Below, in pieces: positions 6,280-13,539 of a DNA stretch of 16,159 nt (positions are counted from its first letter, which is position 1; each line of letters opens with the position of its first letter). The notes below the pieces were generated by a model. The model saw only the letters and a list, made by a program, of their open reading frames with translations, was not told where the DNA came from and ran no database searches. Position numbers and translations under genes: made by a program. Origin of the DNA: Nitrospinota bacterium (GTDB lineage Bacteria > Nitrospinota > Nitrospinia > UBA9942); assembly GCA_016200365.1 (NCBI GenBank), contig JACQEW010000072.1:1-16159 (forward strand), read 5' to 3'.

Positions 6280-6515
6280 ATTAATACCTCTTTTCTACGG
6301 GATATTTTTCTATCTTCATATATTTCTTTAATCAATTTATTTACATCAATATCTTTCCATGCCCCAAAGGTTTTCCAGAACCCCTTTTCCTTCTTTTTCA
6401 TTTCTACTGCTTCATCATCAAGAAATGTAATAATAACCTCTGTATTTTTTTTTGCCTTAATTTTTTCCGTCGGTTTAATCTTTTTCCCATCATAAATCCC
6501 TTTTACAGAAATCAT
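6276..6515 (-). CDS. VapB-type antitoxin partner
   Basis: This 79-residue protein is placed and sized as the antitoxin of the following PIN toxin. Residues 1-34 (MISVKGIYDGKKIKPTEKIK, then EVIITFLDD) resemble the beta-strand N-terminal domain of AF2212-like/DUF104-type antitoxins. The C-terminal part (FWKTFGAWKDIDVNKLIKEI) and the following EDRKISRRKE look like the flexible toxin-binding tail of VapB proteins. A strong Shine-Dalgarno (AGGGAGGG) precedes the ATG. The stop overlaps the toxin start. The exact antitoxin family is not certain from sequence alone. Confidence 0.82.
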   Translation of the reverse strand: MISVKGIYDGKKIKPTEKIKAKKNTEVIITFLDDEAVEMKKKEKGFWKTFGAWKDIDVNKLIKEIYEDRKISRRKEVLM

Positions 6516-6528
6516 ATCAAAACCCTCC

Positions 6529-7695
6529 CTATAATATCCCCTTTATCCCCCGCACCGCCTGCCGTGTCCGATGCTCGTTCTCGACCAGGGCAAACCTGAC
6601 AAATTCGTCTCCGCCTTCGCCGAACCCGATACCAGGCGAGACTGCAACCTTTGCCTTATCCAGCAGCAGCTTGGAGAATTCGACAGAGCCGATTTTTTTA
6701 TACTGCTCTGGAATCTCAGCCCATACAAACATAGTTGCCTTAGGCTTCTCAATCTTCCAGCCGATACGGTTAAGCCCCTCTACAAGAACATCCCTGCGGG
6801 ACTTATAGGTATTACAAATCTCCTGAACGCAGTCCTGCGGCCCGTTCAATGCAATAATAGCCGCAATCTGAATAGGCTGGAACATCCCGTAATCCAGATA
6901 CCCTTTAAGTTTTTGCAATGCCCTGATGATTTCGCTGTTACCCACACAGAAACCAACCCTCCACCCCGGCATATTGTAGCTCTTGGAAAGCGTGAAAAAC
7001 TCAACCCCCACATCCTTTGCACCAGGAACCTGCATCATGCTCGGCGCCTTGTATCCGTCAAACACAATGTCCGCATAGGCAAGATCATGAATCACAATCA
7101 CATCATGCTCCTTTGCAAATGCAACAACCTTTTCAAAAAATGGAAGCTCGACACAGGCAGTAGTGGGATTGTGGGGAAAACTTATCACAATCACCTTAGG
7201 CTTGGGCCAATGCCTTTTAAATATATTGGTCAGCTCCTCAAAAAAATCGTTATTTTTTGTCAATGGAACTGTTACAACATCCGCACCTGCAATAATAAAG
7301 GCATAAGTATGAATTGCATAAGTCGGCGAAGGGACCAATACCGTGTCGCCGGAACCTGAAATTGTCAATGCAAGATGGGACAGCCCCTCCTTTGAGCCGA
7401 TTGTTACAATCGCCTCGGACTCGTAATCCATGTCTACATTATAATTCCTCTTATACCAGTCCGTAATGGCAAGCCTCAGTTTCTTTATACCCCTCGATGC
7501 AGAATACCTGTGATTCTGGGGTTTTTGAGCAGCCTCTATCAGCTTCTCCACTATATGAGGCGGCGTGGGCTGGTCGGGGTTTCCCATCCCGAAGTCAATA
7601 ATATCATCCCCCCTCTGCCTCGCCTTCATCCTTAAATCCGTTACAACGCTGAGGATGTAAGGGGGAAGCCTCTCTATTCTCTGAAATTTGTGCAT
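6529..7695 (-). CDS. alaC: AlaC-type class I/II aminotransferase
   Basis: This is a PLP-dependent aminotransferase closely resembling E. coli AlaC (glutamate-pyruvate aminotransferase), 388 aa. Conserved segments include RLPPYILSVV, DIIDFGMGNPD, RYSASRGIKKLR, ESEAIVTIGSKEGLSHL, FPHNPTTACVELPFFEKVV and VIHDLAYADIVFDGYKAPS. The PLP lysine is about Lys238 in TLSKSYNMPGWRVGF, and the C-terminal SPGIGFGEGGDEFVRFALVE carries the carboxylate-binding Arg. The likely role is alanine synthesis. LL-diaminopimelate aminotransferases are close relatives, and the neighbouring hom makes an aspartate-family role conceivable. A hairpin ends 8 bp before the ATG and no Shine-Dalgarno is visible. Confidence 0.93.
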   Translation of the reverse strand: MHKFQRIERLPPYILSVVTDLRMKARQRGDDIIDFGMGNPDQPTPPHIVEKLIEAAQKPQNHRYSASRGIKKLRLAITDWYKRNYNVDMDYESEAIVTIGSKEGLSHLALTISGSGDTVLVPSPTYAIHTYAFIIAGADVVTVPLTKNNDFFEELTNIFKRHWPKPKVIVISFPHNPTTACVELPFFEKVVAFAKEHDVIVIHDLAYADIVFDGYKAPSMMQVPGAKDVGVEFFTLSKSYNMPGWRVGFCVGNSEIIRALQKLKGYLDYGMFQPIQIAAIIALNGPQDCVQEICNTYKSRRDVLVEGLNRIGWKIEKPKATMFVWAEIPEQYKKIGSVEFSKLLLDKAKVAVSPGIGFGEGGDEFVRFALVENEHRTRQAVRGIKGIL

Positions 7696-7702
7696 AAATT
7701 AA

Positions 7703-7788
7703 AAGTGCACCAGTCACCAGTGCACCAGAGCACCAGATTACTGTTGACTGTTGACTGGTGACCTGGTGTTCTGGTGCTCTGGCGCACT
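7703..7788. repeat. Iterated-motif hairpin between lipA and alaC (CACCAG family)
   Basis: The left arm (7703-7736) repeats GTGCACCAG/GTCACCAG/GAGCACCAG. The right arm (7755-7788) repeats CTGGTG units and complements it. A TGTTGACTGTTGACTG loop lies between. The right arm and loop are inside the lipA coding frame and encode its last residues; the left arm stops 8 bp before the alaC start. Confidence 0.88.
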
Positions 7789-8634
7789 ATTGTATGAGCT
7801 TCTCACGAATGGGGCGGATTCCACTTGTTTAAAGCCCATCTTCCCGCCCTCTGATTTATAATAATCAAATACATCGGGTTTTATATATTCTACCACAGGC
7901 AGATTCTTCTTTGTAGGCATTAAATACTGTCCAATGGTTACAACATCGCATCCAGCCTTCCACAAATTTTTCATTACGGCGATTACTTCATCAGTTCTCT
8001 CTCCCAATCCAACCATAATACCTGATTTTGTAATAATATCAGGGTAAAAATCTTTTACCATACCAAGCAAATTTAAAGACCTCTCGTAATCAGCCTGTGG
8101 TCTCACCTTTTTATAAAGCCGAGGGACTGTTTCAAGGTTATGGTTATAAATCTCTGGTCTCCTGTCTGCAACTATCCTGATTGATTCTGCCAAGCCTGAG
8201 AAATCGGGTGTCAATACCTCGATTGTAGGACAGCCGTCTCGCCTGTCATCCTTATAAATTTCTCTAACAGCATCAATTGTCCTTGCAAATTGACCTGCAC
8301 CTTTATCAGGCAGGTCATCCCTCGTTACAGAGGTTATAACCACATGCCTCAAATCAAGCTCCAATGAGGCTTCAGCCACATTCACAGGCTCATCTTCTGC
8401 AATCAGCTCAGGATGCCCCTTATCTACCGAACAAAACCCGCAACTCCTTGTGCAGACATTGCCTAAAATTATAAATGTTGCAGTGGGCTTTGAAAAACAT
8501 TCGGCAATATTCGGGCATCGTGCGGACTCGCACACAGTATTAAGCCCTCTCTTCCGCAGCATGGCTTTAACACTGTGAAGCCTGCCGTTATCTCTGTATT
8601 TTTTTTTCAGCCACTGCGGTAATCTTCCTGTCAT
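7738..8634 (-). CDS. lipA: Lipoyl synthase
   Basis: LipA is a radical SAM enzyme that inserts two sulfurs into protein-bound octanoyl groups to give lipoyl cofactors. The auxiliary cluster motif is C35-x4-C40-x5-C46 (CESARCPNIAEC), the radical SAM motif is C61-x3-C65-x2-C68 (CTRSCGFC), and the C-terminal cluster-ligand serine motif is RSSY (278-281). The start was set at 8634 (MTGRLPQWLKKKY, 298 aa) because the family begins around this PxWL motif; the frame's extra 18 residues upstream are encoded by the adjacent hairpin repeat. No clear Shine-Dalgarno is seen. Residues 283-298 (SAPEHQNTRSPVNSQQ) are encoded by the arm and loop of a hairpin repeat, so the native C-terminus has probably been replaced or extended. 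It is probably the first gene of the minus-strand operon. Confidence 0.95.
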   Translation of the reverse strand: MTGRLPQWLKKKYRDNGRLHSVKAMLRKRGLNTVCESARCPNIAECFSKPTATFIILGNVCTRSCGFCSVDKGHPELIAEDEPVNVAEASLELDLRHVVITSVTRDDLPDKGAGQFARTIDAVREIYKDDRRDGCPTIEVLTPDFSGLAESIRIVADRRPEIYNHNLETVPRLYKKVRPQADYERSLNLLGMVKDFYPDIITKSGIMVGLGERTDEVIAVMKNLWKAGCDVVTIGQYLMPTKKNLPVVEYIKPDVFDYYKSEGGKMGFKQVESAPFVRSSYNSAPEHQNTRSPVNSQQ

Positions 8635-8653
8635 AAAAGAATAAAAACATGAT

Positions 8654-8797
8654 AGAACACGGATGACACGGATAAGACGGATGGACACGGATCAGTACAA
8701 ACAGATATTAAGACCTATTGCTTCATTTGTAATTTATGATTTATCTGCATTATTTATCTGTGAAAATCCGTATAATCTGTGTCATCTGTGTTCCATA
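8654..8797. repeat. Iterated-motif hairpin between lipA and rlmD (ACACGGAT family)
   Basis: The left arm (about 8654-8706) repeats ACACGGAT/AGACGGAT. The right arm (about 8751-8797) carries ATCTGTG and AATCCGT units complementary to it. The gap between the divergent genes holds little else apart from the candidate lipA promoter. Confidence 0.8.
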
Positions 8798-8831
8798 TAG
8801 ATTTTTATAATTTCCTTTAACCCTTTAAATC

Positions 8832-8861
8832 ATTATTGCACCCTATGTATCTTTTAGTCAA
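8832..8861 (-). promoter_or_regulatory. Candidate promoter for the lipA operon
   Basis: On the minus strand, TTGACT (8861-8856) is followed after 18 bp by AATAAT (8837-8832). It points towards lipA, about 190 bp upstream, with the hairpin in the leader. The -10 is imperfect and the assignment is tentative. Confidence 0.4.
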
Positions 8862-8894
8862 GAAATTCGCCATAAATTCGTGTAGAATGAAGAT

Positions 8895-10289
8895 ATGGCT
8901 AAATCTAAATTCGTAATACCCGTAAAATGCGGGGCAAGGCTCGATTTGACTGTTGAAGATATTGCTTCAAGCGGAGATGGAATCTCCCGCTATAATGGAT
9001 ACACCCTTTTCATACCCAATGCAATCGGCGGCGACAGGGTGTTTGCAGAGGTTATTAAAACAACTCCGAGGTTCGGGGTAACCCGCCTTATAAAATTAAT
9101 CACTCCCTCACCTGACCGCATTGCCCCTGAATGCCGGGTTTATTCTGAATGCGGAGGGTGCCAGCTCCAGCATATTAAATACGACAAACAAATGGAGTTT
9201 AAGAAAAAGGTGCTGAAAGATAATCTCGAAAGGATTGGAAAAATCGTCCTGAAGGAAGATATAGAAGTAATTCCAGCACAGCGCCCCTTTTTCTACAGGA
9301 ATAAAGGGATATTTTCCTTTAAGAGAACGCGAAAAGGCTTGAAGGTCGGTTTTTTTGCAAAAGGGACACACAGGGTCATCGATATAGGGTATTGCCCTGT
9401 CCTGCTTAAACCTATAAATGAGGTTAAAGAGGCGATACGACGGATAATCGAAAAGAGCAATATTTCTGTTTATAATGAAACACATCATAAGGGGTTCTTG
9501 AGGAGTCTTATAATCAGGGAATCGGCAAAGACAAAGGAGATTCTTATCGGTCTCATAACGACAGAAGGGAGTCTCGATAAAACGATAATAGAAGAGATGG
9601 CAGGAATAAATGACGATTTGAAAGGGGATTATAAAATCGCAGGCATTGTTCAGAACATCAATAGCGTAAAGACTAATATAATCCTCGGATCGGAAAACAG
9701 GCTTTTATGGGGAAGGGATTATATAAATGAATCTCTCGGAGGCATCGCCTATCGCCTCTCTCTTACATCTTTTTTTCAGATAAATCCTTACCAGACAGAG
9801 ATTCTTTTTAAAATAGTAGAAGATATGCTCAAAGACTTAACAGACACGGTTCTGGACATATACAGCGGGATTGGAAGCATGGCGCTTCAGCTTGCTAAAC
9901 ATCATCTCACGGTTATCGGTATTGAAGAAAATGAGGTCGCTGTAATGGATGCAGGAAGAAGCGCTGAAAGAAATAACATAAAAAACTGCTCTTTTCTTAC
10001 AGGTGCGGCAGAGGATATTTTAAAATCATTTGAAGGGAGGACGGATATTAAGGCGGTTATACTCGACCCTCCAAGAAAGGGATGCTCGGAAGAAGTGCTG
10101 AACTCACTTTTAAAAATAAAACCCGAAAAAATTGTTTATATTTCCTGTAACCCCTCTACACTATCCCGGGATTTGCACAAGCTCTGTTATAATCTATATG
10201 AGATTAAAAAGGTCAAGATTATTGATATGTTCCCGCAGACAGTTCATACAGAGACGGTAGTATTTCTAAAGAGAAAACAAGAAACTTAA
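8895..10289 (+). CDS. rlmD: RlmD/RumA-type rRNA (uracil-5-)-methyltransferase
   Basis: This enzyme methylates C5 of a uridine in 23S rRNA using SAM. The 464-residue protein has an N-terminal TRAM-like domain (about 10-65), the [4Fe-4S] cysteines in CRVYSECGGC (C-x5-C-x2-C) plus a fourth in IGYCPVL, QINPYQTEIL, the SAM-binding LDIYSGIGSMALQLA, DPPRKGCSEEV, the catalytic Cys418 in YISCNPSTLSRDL, and the general base Glu near 453 in HTETV. The specific target uridine (RlmD versus RlmCD versus another paralogue) cannot be fixed from sequence. Only a weak GAAG precedes the ATG. Its TAA lies within the arm of a downstream hairpin. Confidence 0.92.
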   Translation: MAKSKFVIPVKCGARLDLTVEDIASSGDGISRYNGYTLFIPNAIGGDRVFAEVIKTTPRFGVTRLIKLITPSPDRIAPECRVYSECGGCQLQHIKYDKQMEFKKKVLKDNLERIGKIVLKEDIEVIPAQRPFFYRNKGIFSFKRTRKGLKVGFFAKGTHRVIDIGYCPVLLKPINEVKEAIRRIIEKSNISVYNETHHKGFLRSLIIRESAKTKEILIGLITTEGSLDKTIIEEMAGINDDLKGDYKIAGIVQNINSVKTNIILGSENRLLWGRDYINESLGGIAYRLSLTSFFQINPYQTEILFKIVEDMLKDLTDTVLDIYSGIGSMALQLAKHHLTVIGIEENEVAVMDAGRSAERNNIKNCSFLTGAAEDILKSFEGRTDIKAVILDPPRKGCSEEVLNSLLKIKPEKIVYISCNPSTLSRDLHKLCYNLYEIKKVKIIDMFPQTVHTETVVFLKRKQET

Positions 10290-10387
10290 CGCAAAGATGC
10301 AAAGAGGTAAACAAAGACGCAAAGCTTTTAAAAATTTTCTTTATCTTTCTTTGCCTCTTTCTTTAAACCTTTGCGACTTTGCGTTAA
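10286..10387. repeat. Iterated-motif hairpin after rlmD (ACGCAAAG family)
   Basis: The left arm (10286-10325) repeats ACGCAAAG/ATGCAAAG units. The right arm (about 10345-10387) repeats CTTTGCG/CTTTC units and closes with TTTGCGTTAA. The rlmD stop codon (10287-10289) is in the left arm. It could serve as a transcript end, but there is no proper T-run. Confidence 0.85.
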
Positions 10388-10433
10388 ATCTGTGGTTGCT
10401 TTTATAATTTCCTTAAAAATCTACCATATTCGT

Positions 10434-10462
10434 TTGAGTCTATGGTTTTTATCTGATATAAT
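10434..10462 (+). promoter_or_regulatory. Sigma70-type promoter for the REC-TPR gene
   Basis: TTGAGT (10434-10439), 17 bp, TATAAT (10457-10462). The predicted start of transcription is near 10469, giving a leader of about 190 nt that contains the cruciform at 10553-10618. Confidence 0.65.
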
Positions 10463-10529
10463 TTGCTATAATTTATAAAATTTGGTATAAACTCTGTTAC
10501 CAATTTGAGTGCATAAATATTTAAATTAG

Positions 10530-10618
10530 GCTGCCTTCGGCAGCAACACACCGTAGGCAGGGCTTTAGCCCTGCATAACCCCCGACAGAAACAATCGGGG
10601 GCTAAAGGCTTGCCCTAC
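10530..10618. repeat. Compound palindrome in the leader of the REC-TPR gene
   Basis: A small stem-loop, GCTGC-CTTCG-GCAGC (10530-10544), is followed by a perfect hairpin GCAGGGC-TTTA-GCCCTGC (10557-10574) and a second, CCCCCGA/TCGGGGG (10579-10601). The outer ends GTAGGCAGGG (from 10553) and TTGCCCTAC (to 10618) also pair. Repeats of the GTAGGGCAAGGCTTTAGCC type are dispersed in many environmental genomes. If transcribed from the promoter at 10434, it forms structured leader RNA ending about 42 nt before the start codon. Confidence 0.8.
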
Positions 10619-10660
10619 ATTGAAATTTCTAAACATTTAAATAAATTTGGAAAGGCTTAT

Positions 10661-11809
10661 ATGGCGACAAACAAAAAGATGAAGCTGTTGATAGTGGATG
10701 ATATGACCAACATGAGGCGGACAATAAAAAATATGCTCCGCTATATCGGTTATGAATTTATAGCAGAGGCTGACAATGGAGATACTGCCTTTGAAAAGAT
10801 TCAGGCGGAAAAGTTCGATTTTGTTATATGTGACTGGAATATGCCTATTATGTCCGGCATCGAGCTCCTCCATAAGGTGAGAGAAAACGAAAAGCTGAAG
10901 GATATACCCTTTCTCATGGTTACCGCTGAGGTTGATGCAGCACAGATAGTTCAGGCAGCAGAGACAGATGTAGACGGATACATAATTAAACCCTTTATTG
11001 CAAAGACACTTGAAGAAAAGATTAACCAGATATTGGAAAAGAGGACAAACCCCACCACAATGGACAGGCTTCTAATGAAGGCTGAAAAATGCGATGAAGG
11101 CGGGAAGTATAAAGATGCAATCTTCCTATATGAAGAGGCACTAAAAGTAAACCCAAAGAGCTCGAGGATAAGACATGCAATAGGACAGATATACGAGAAA
11201 TTGGGGCAGGATGATAAAGCGCTTGCCTATTACGAAGAGGCATACAAAATGAATCCACAGTATATAAAGGTACATCAGAGCATGGGAGATTTATATGCCA
11301 AGAAGGGGGATGCGGACAAAGCTGCCGAAGCGCTCGAGAGGGCGGTGAAGATAAGCCCGCATAATGTGCATAGACAGGCTCAGCTCGGCGAGATATATCT
11401 CCAGAAAGGTGATGTAGATAAGGCGGATAATGCCTTTAAGACAGCCTTAAAAGTTGCCCCCAAAAATGCCGACCTCCAGACAGAGATAGGTGAGGCGTAT
11501 TTGAAGGCAGGACAGGATGAGAAGGCAGCAGAGGCATTTAAAGGCTCGTTGAATGTAGTAGAGAGTGTCCATGTCTACAACCGGCTGGGTATTGCATTAA
11601 GGAGGAAGGGGAAGTATTTAGAGGCAATAGAGGAATACAAGAAGGCATTAAGACTCGACCCGAACGATGAGGCAATATACTACAACATGGGGAGGGCATA
11701 TCTGGAGGCGAATATGAAAAAGGAGGCTATTTCATCCTTTAGAAGCGCCCTTACAATAGACCCGGATTTTAAGGAATGTAAAGAGATACTTGAGAGCGTG
11801 GACAAGTGA
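10661..11809 (+). CDS. Response regulator: REC domain plus seven TPRs
   Basis: This is a CheY-like receiver fused to tetratricopeptide repeats, with no DNA-binding or enzymatic output, so it probably signals by phosphorylation-dependent protein binding in the cytoplasm. The start is the ATG at 10661 (382 aa), preceded by GGAAAGG; the open frame extends further upstream only through a palindromic repeat. Receiver residues are D13/D14, the phospho-acceptor D58 in VICDWNMP, T88 in MVTAE, and K110 in IIKPF. The TPRs run from about 145 to the C-terminus in roughly 34-residue steps (for example YKDAIFLYEEALKVNP, DKALAYYEEAYKMNP, LEAIEEYKKALRLDP). No histidine kinase is encoded in the window, so it may be an orphan or part of a distant pathway. 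Confidence 0.93.
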   Translation: MATNKKMKLLIVDDMTNMRRTIKNMLRYIGYEFIAEADNGDTAFEKIQAEKFDFVICDWNMPIMSGIELLHKVRENEKLKDIPFLMVTAEVDAAQIVQAAETDVDGYIIKPFIAKTLEEKINQILEKRTNPTTMDRLLMKAEKCDEGGKYKDAIFLYEEALKVNPKSSRIRHAIGQIYEKLGQDDKALAYYEEAYKMNPQYIKVHQSMGDLYAKKGDADKAAEALERAVKISPHNVHRQAQLGEIYLQKGDVDKADNAFKTALKVAPKNADLQTEIGEAYLKAGQDEKAAEAFKGSLNVVESVHVYNRLGIALRRKGKYLEAIEEYKKALRLDPNDEAIYYNMGRAYLEANMKKEAISSFRSALTIDPDFKECKEILESVDK

Positions 11810-11828
11810 GTAATCTGCAAAAACATAA

Positions 11829-11965
11829 TTAATCCGCAGATTACGCAGACTCGAAGGGAGTGTAAGTGTAAGTGCAAGTGTAAGTTAAAAGATTTTATTT
11901 ACCTATCCCTTACACTCTTCACTTTCACTTTTTTAATCTGTGAAAATCTGCGAAATCTGCGGATA
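11829..11965. repeat. Nested hairpin: CGCAGATT outer arms, AAGTGT inner arms
   Basis: The outer left arm (11829-11850, AATCCGCAGATTACGCAGA) pairs with the outer right arm (11935-11965, units of AATCTGCG). Nested inside, AAGTGT/AAGTGC units (11854-11886) pair with TTACACT/TCACTTT units (11906-11930), the same family as at 4483-4552. One palindrome appears to have been inserted in the loop of another. It fills most of the 187 bp between two plus-strand genes. Confidence 0.85.
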
Positions 11966-11996
11966 TATTTTTCTATAAACAAAAGGAGGATTAAGG

Positions 11997-12650
11997 ATGA
12001 GTGCGTTTTTAGGACTGATTCATTATTGGATGTATGAAAAGATAAAGAATGTCATGAATAGAAGGGCTGCGATATTTTCCGCCTTCTATGAAAAATACGG
12101 CAGCGAGGTGGAATCTGTATGCGGAAAAACAAGGAAAGAAATGGAAGGAGAGGATTTTGACACTCCGTTGGACCAGCTTATAGGAGACTCTCCGATTCAT
12201 GGATGGCTTGCCAATAAAATAATGGAAGTCGAGACAGATGAGGCAAGGATTGTTAAGGCTCTGACAGATAAATACAATGACAGGGAACTTGCAGAAGAGG
12301 CGGCCTACTGGCACGGGAGGGGAAAAGGTATCGAGGCAAAGGAGAAGTATAATCCGGAAGATAGTGTCGAGGAGCTATACGAAACTATCAATAATTATTT
12401 TCTCGACGGAATGCCCTGCGACCATGCTGCAGAATTGGAATCAAATAACGGCTATCTTGTAAACAGGCATATAGATTGTCTGCACCGCAGTTACTGGAAC
12501 GATGCAGGGGTATCTTCCGAGCTGATGTGTTCCATAAACAGAAAGTGGATAGACGGGTTCTGCGAATCCTTAAATTCCAAATTTAAGCATACTGGCAAAG
12601 AAAGCATTGTTACAGGCTCAAAGGAATGTATTGATGAGTATTCTTTTTAA
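11997..12650 (+). CDS. Conserved protein of unknown function, FLGxIHYWxYxKI type
   Basis: I do not recognise a defined function. The gene is clearly real: a strong AAAGGAGG lies 8 bp before the ATG and the 217-codon frame is uninterrupted. It begins MSAFLGLIHYWMYEKI, a start I associate with uncharacterised proteins of anaerobes. The N-terminal two thirds look helical and acidic, with PIHGWL near 63. The C-terminal third is rich in possible ligand residues: GMPCDHAAELE, RHIDCLHRSYW, LMCSINRKWIDGFC. This spacing of Cys, His and Glu suggests a metal- or cofactor-binding or thiol-dependent site, but nothing proves it. No signal peptide or membrane segment is evident. A distant relation to amidohydrolase-like small hydrolases cannot be judged here. 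Confidence 0.85.
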   Translation: MSAFLGLIHYWMYEKIKNVMNRRAAIFSAFYEKYGSEVESVCGKTRKEMEGEDFDTPLDQLIGDSPIHGWLANKIMEVETDEARIVKALTDKYNDRELAEEAAYWHGRGKGIEAKEKYNPEDSVEELYETINNYFLDGMPCDHAAELESNNGYLVNRHIDCLHRSYWNDAGVSSELMCSINRKWIDGFCESLNSKFKHTGKESIVTGSKECIDEYSF

Positions 12651-12651
12651 G

Positions 12652-12724
12652 AGGGGTTAGGGGTTAGGGATTAGGGATTAGGGTTTAGTTTTTCACTAAC
12701 CCCTAACAACTAATCACTATCCCC
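12652..12724. repeat. Telomere-like TTAGGG hairpin before trpA
   Basis: The left arm (12652-12687) carries five G-runs of three or four G separated by TTA or ATTA. The right arm (12695-12724) carries CTAACCCC-type complements, giving an imperfect hairpin. The G-rich strand is the coding strand and has the sequence form of an intramolecular G-quadruplex. Confidence 0.85.
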
Positions 12725-12733
12725 TGCTTTTTT
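12695..12733 (+). terminator. Possible terminator or attenuator directly before trpA
   Basis: The right arm of the TTAGGG hairpin ends in CCCCTGC and is followed by six T (12728-12733), immediately abutting the trpA ATG. A hairpin plus T-run is the layout of an intrinsic terminator, here ending transcripts of the upstream gene or attenuating trpA. The stem is imperfect. Confidence 0.35.
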
Positions 12734-13537
12734 ATGGGCAGGATCGAGGATAGATTTAATGAGTTAAAGAAGAGAAATGAAAAGGCGCTGATTGCCTTTA
12801 TCTCTGCCGGGGACCCCGACATAGAAACCACAAAAGACCTCGTGCTGGAGATGGATAAAAGGGGCGCGGATATTATCGAGCTTGGCGTTCCGTTCTCCGA
12901 CCCGCTTGCAGATGGTCCCACCATACAAAAATCATACCTCAGGGCATTAAAAAAGAGGGTCTCGTTAAAGAAGATTCTTAAAATGGTAAAAGAGTTGCGT
13001 CATAAAACCCAGATACCTATCGTCCTTATGTCGAGCTATAATCCAGTCTATAGATACGGCGAAAATAAATTTGTCAGAGATGCCGTGTCGGCAGGTGTTG
13101 ACGGGGTGATTATCCCCGATATGCCGCCTGAAGAATCGGGTTATCTATGGGCGCGATCCTACAGAAAATGGCTCAATACCATATTTTTGTTAGCGCCTAC
13201 CAGTAATGATGAAAGGATAAAACTCATCTGTAAGATGAGCCGCGGTTTTATTTATTATGTATCTGTTACAGGCATAACCGGCGAGAGAAAACTGCTTTCA
13301 AAGGATATTGAAGGTATGATAAAAAAGATAAGACAATCCACAGATCTCCCACTCGCAGTCGGCTTCGGCATCTCAACCCCGCAGCAGGCAAAAGAGATTG
13401 CATCTTGTGCGGATGGAATAATCGTGGGGAGCGCAATCGTAAGGATTATTGAAAAACACGCCCTGAGCAAGAACGGGCTTATCGGAGATGTGGGCGATTT
13501 TATCAAAAGCTTGAAGAATGCAATCAGGCATGAATAA
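12734..13537 (+). CDS. trpA: Tryptophan synthase alpha subunit
   Basis: TrpA cleaves indole-3-glycerol phosphate to indole and glyceraldehyde 3-phosphate, passing indole to TrpB in the alpha2-beta2 complex. The 267-residue TIM barrel has the catalytic Glu49 (IIELGVPFSDP) and Asp60 (LADGPTIQ), in the same positions as in the Salmonella enzyme. It also has GVDGVIIPDMPPEE, the YYVSVTGITG loop and phosphate-binding GFGIS and GIIVGSAIV. No trpB or other trp gene is next to it here. The start ATG directly follows a hairpin and T-run, with no Shine-Dalgarno; the family motif IxxxFxxLK begins at residue 4, so this start is right. Confidence 0.97.
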   Translation: MGRIEDRFNELKKRNEKALIAFISAGDPDIETTKDLVLEMDKRGADIIELGVPFSDPLADGPTIQKSYLRALKKRVSLKKILKMVKELRHKTQIPIVLMSSYNPVYRYGENKFVRDAVSAGVDGVIIPDMPPEESGYLWARSYRKWLNTIFLLAPTSNDERIKLICKMSRGFIYYVSVTGITGERKLLSKDIEGMIKKIRQSTDLPLAVGFGISTPQQAKEIASCADGIIVGSAIVRIIEKHALSKNGLIGDVGDFIKSLKNAIRHE

Positions 13538-13539
13538 AG

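Noticed and set aside
6571..7359. Long plus-strand open frame of 262 codons
   Set aside because: It is antisense to the clearly conserved alaC and shows no recognisable domain; it is a shadow of codon usage.
8635..8688. Upstream extension of LipA starting MSIRLIRVIRVLS
   Set aside because: These residues are encoded by the ACACGGAT hairpin repeat, and LipA proteins begin near the PxWL motif, so the start at 8634 is preferred.
10610..10660. Upstream extension of the REC-TPR protein starting MPYIEISKHL
   Set aside because: It begins in the GCCCTAC arm of a palindrome. The ATG at 10661 has a GGAAAGG ribosome-binding site and directly precedes the receiver domain.
12652..12687. TTAGGG repeats as a sign of eukaryotic telomere contamination
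   Set aside because: The stretch is short, degenerate, paired with a complementary arm and placed between bacterial genes, like the other hairpins.
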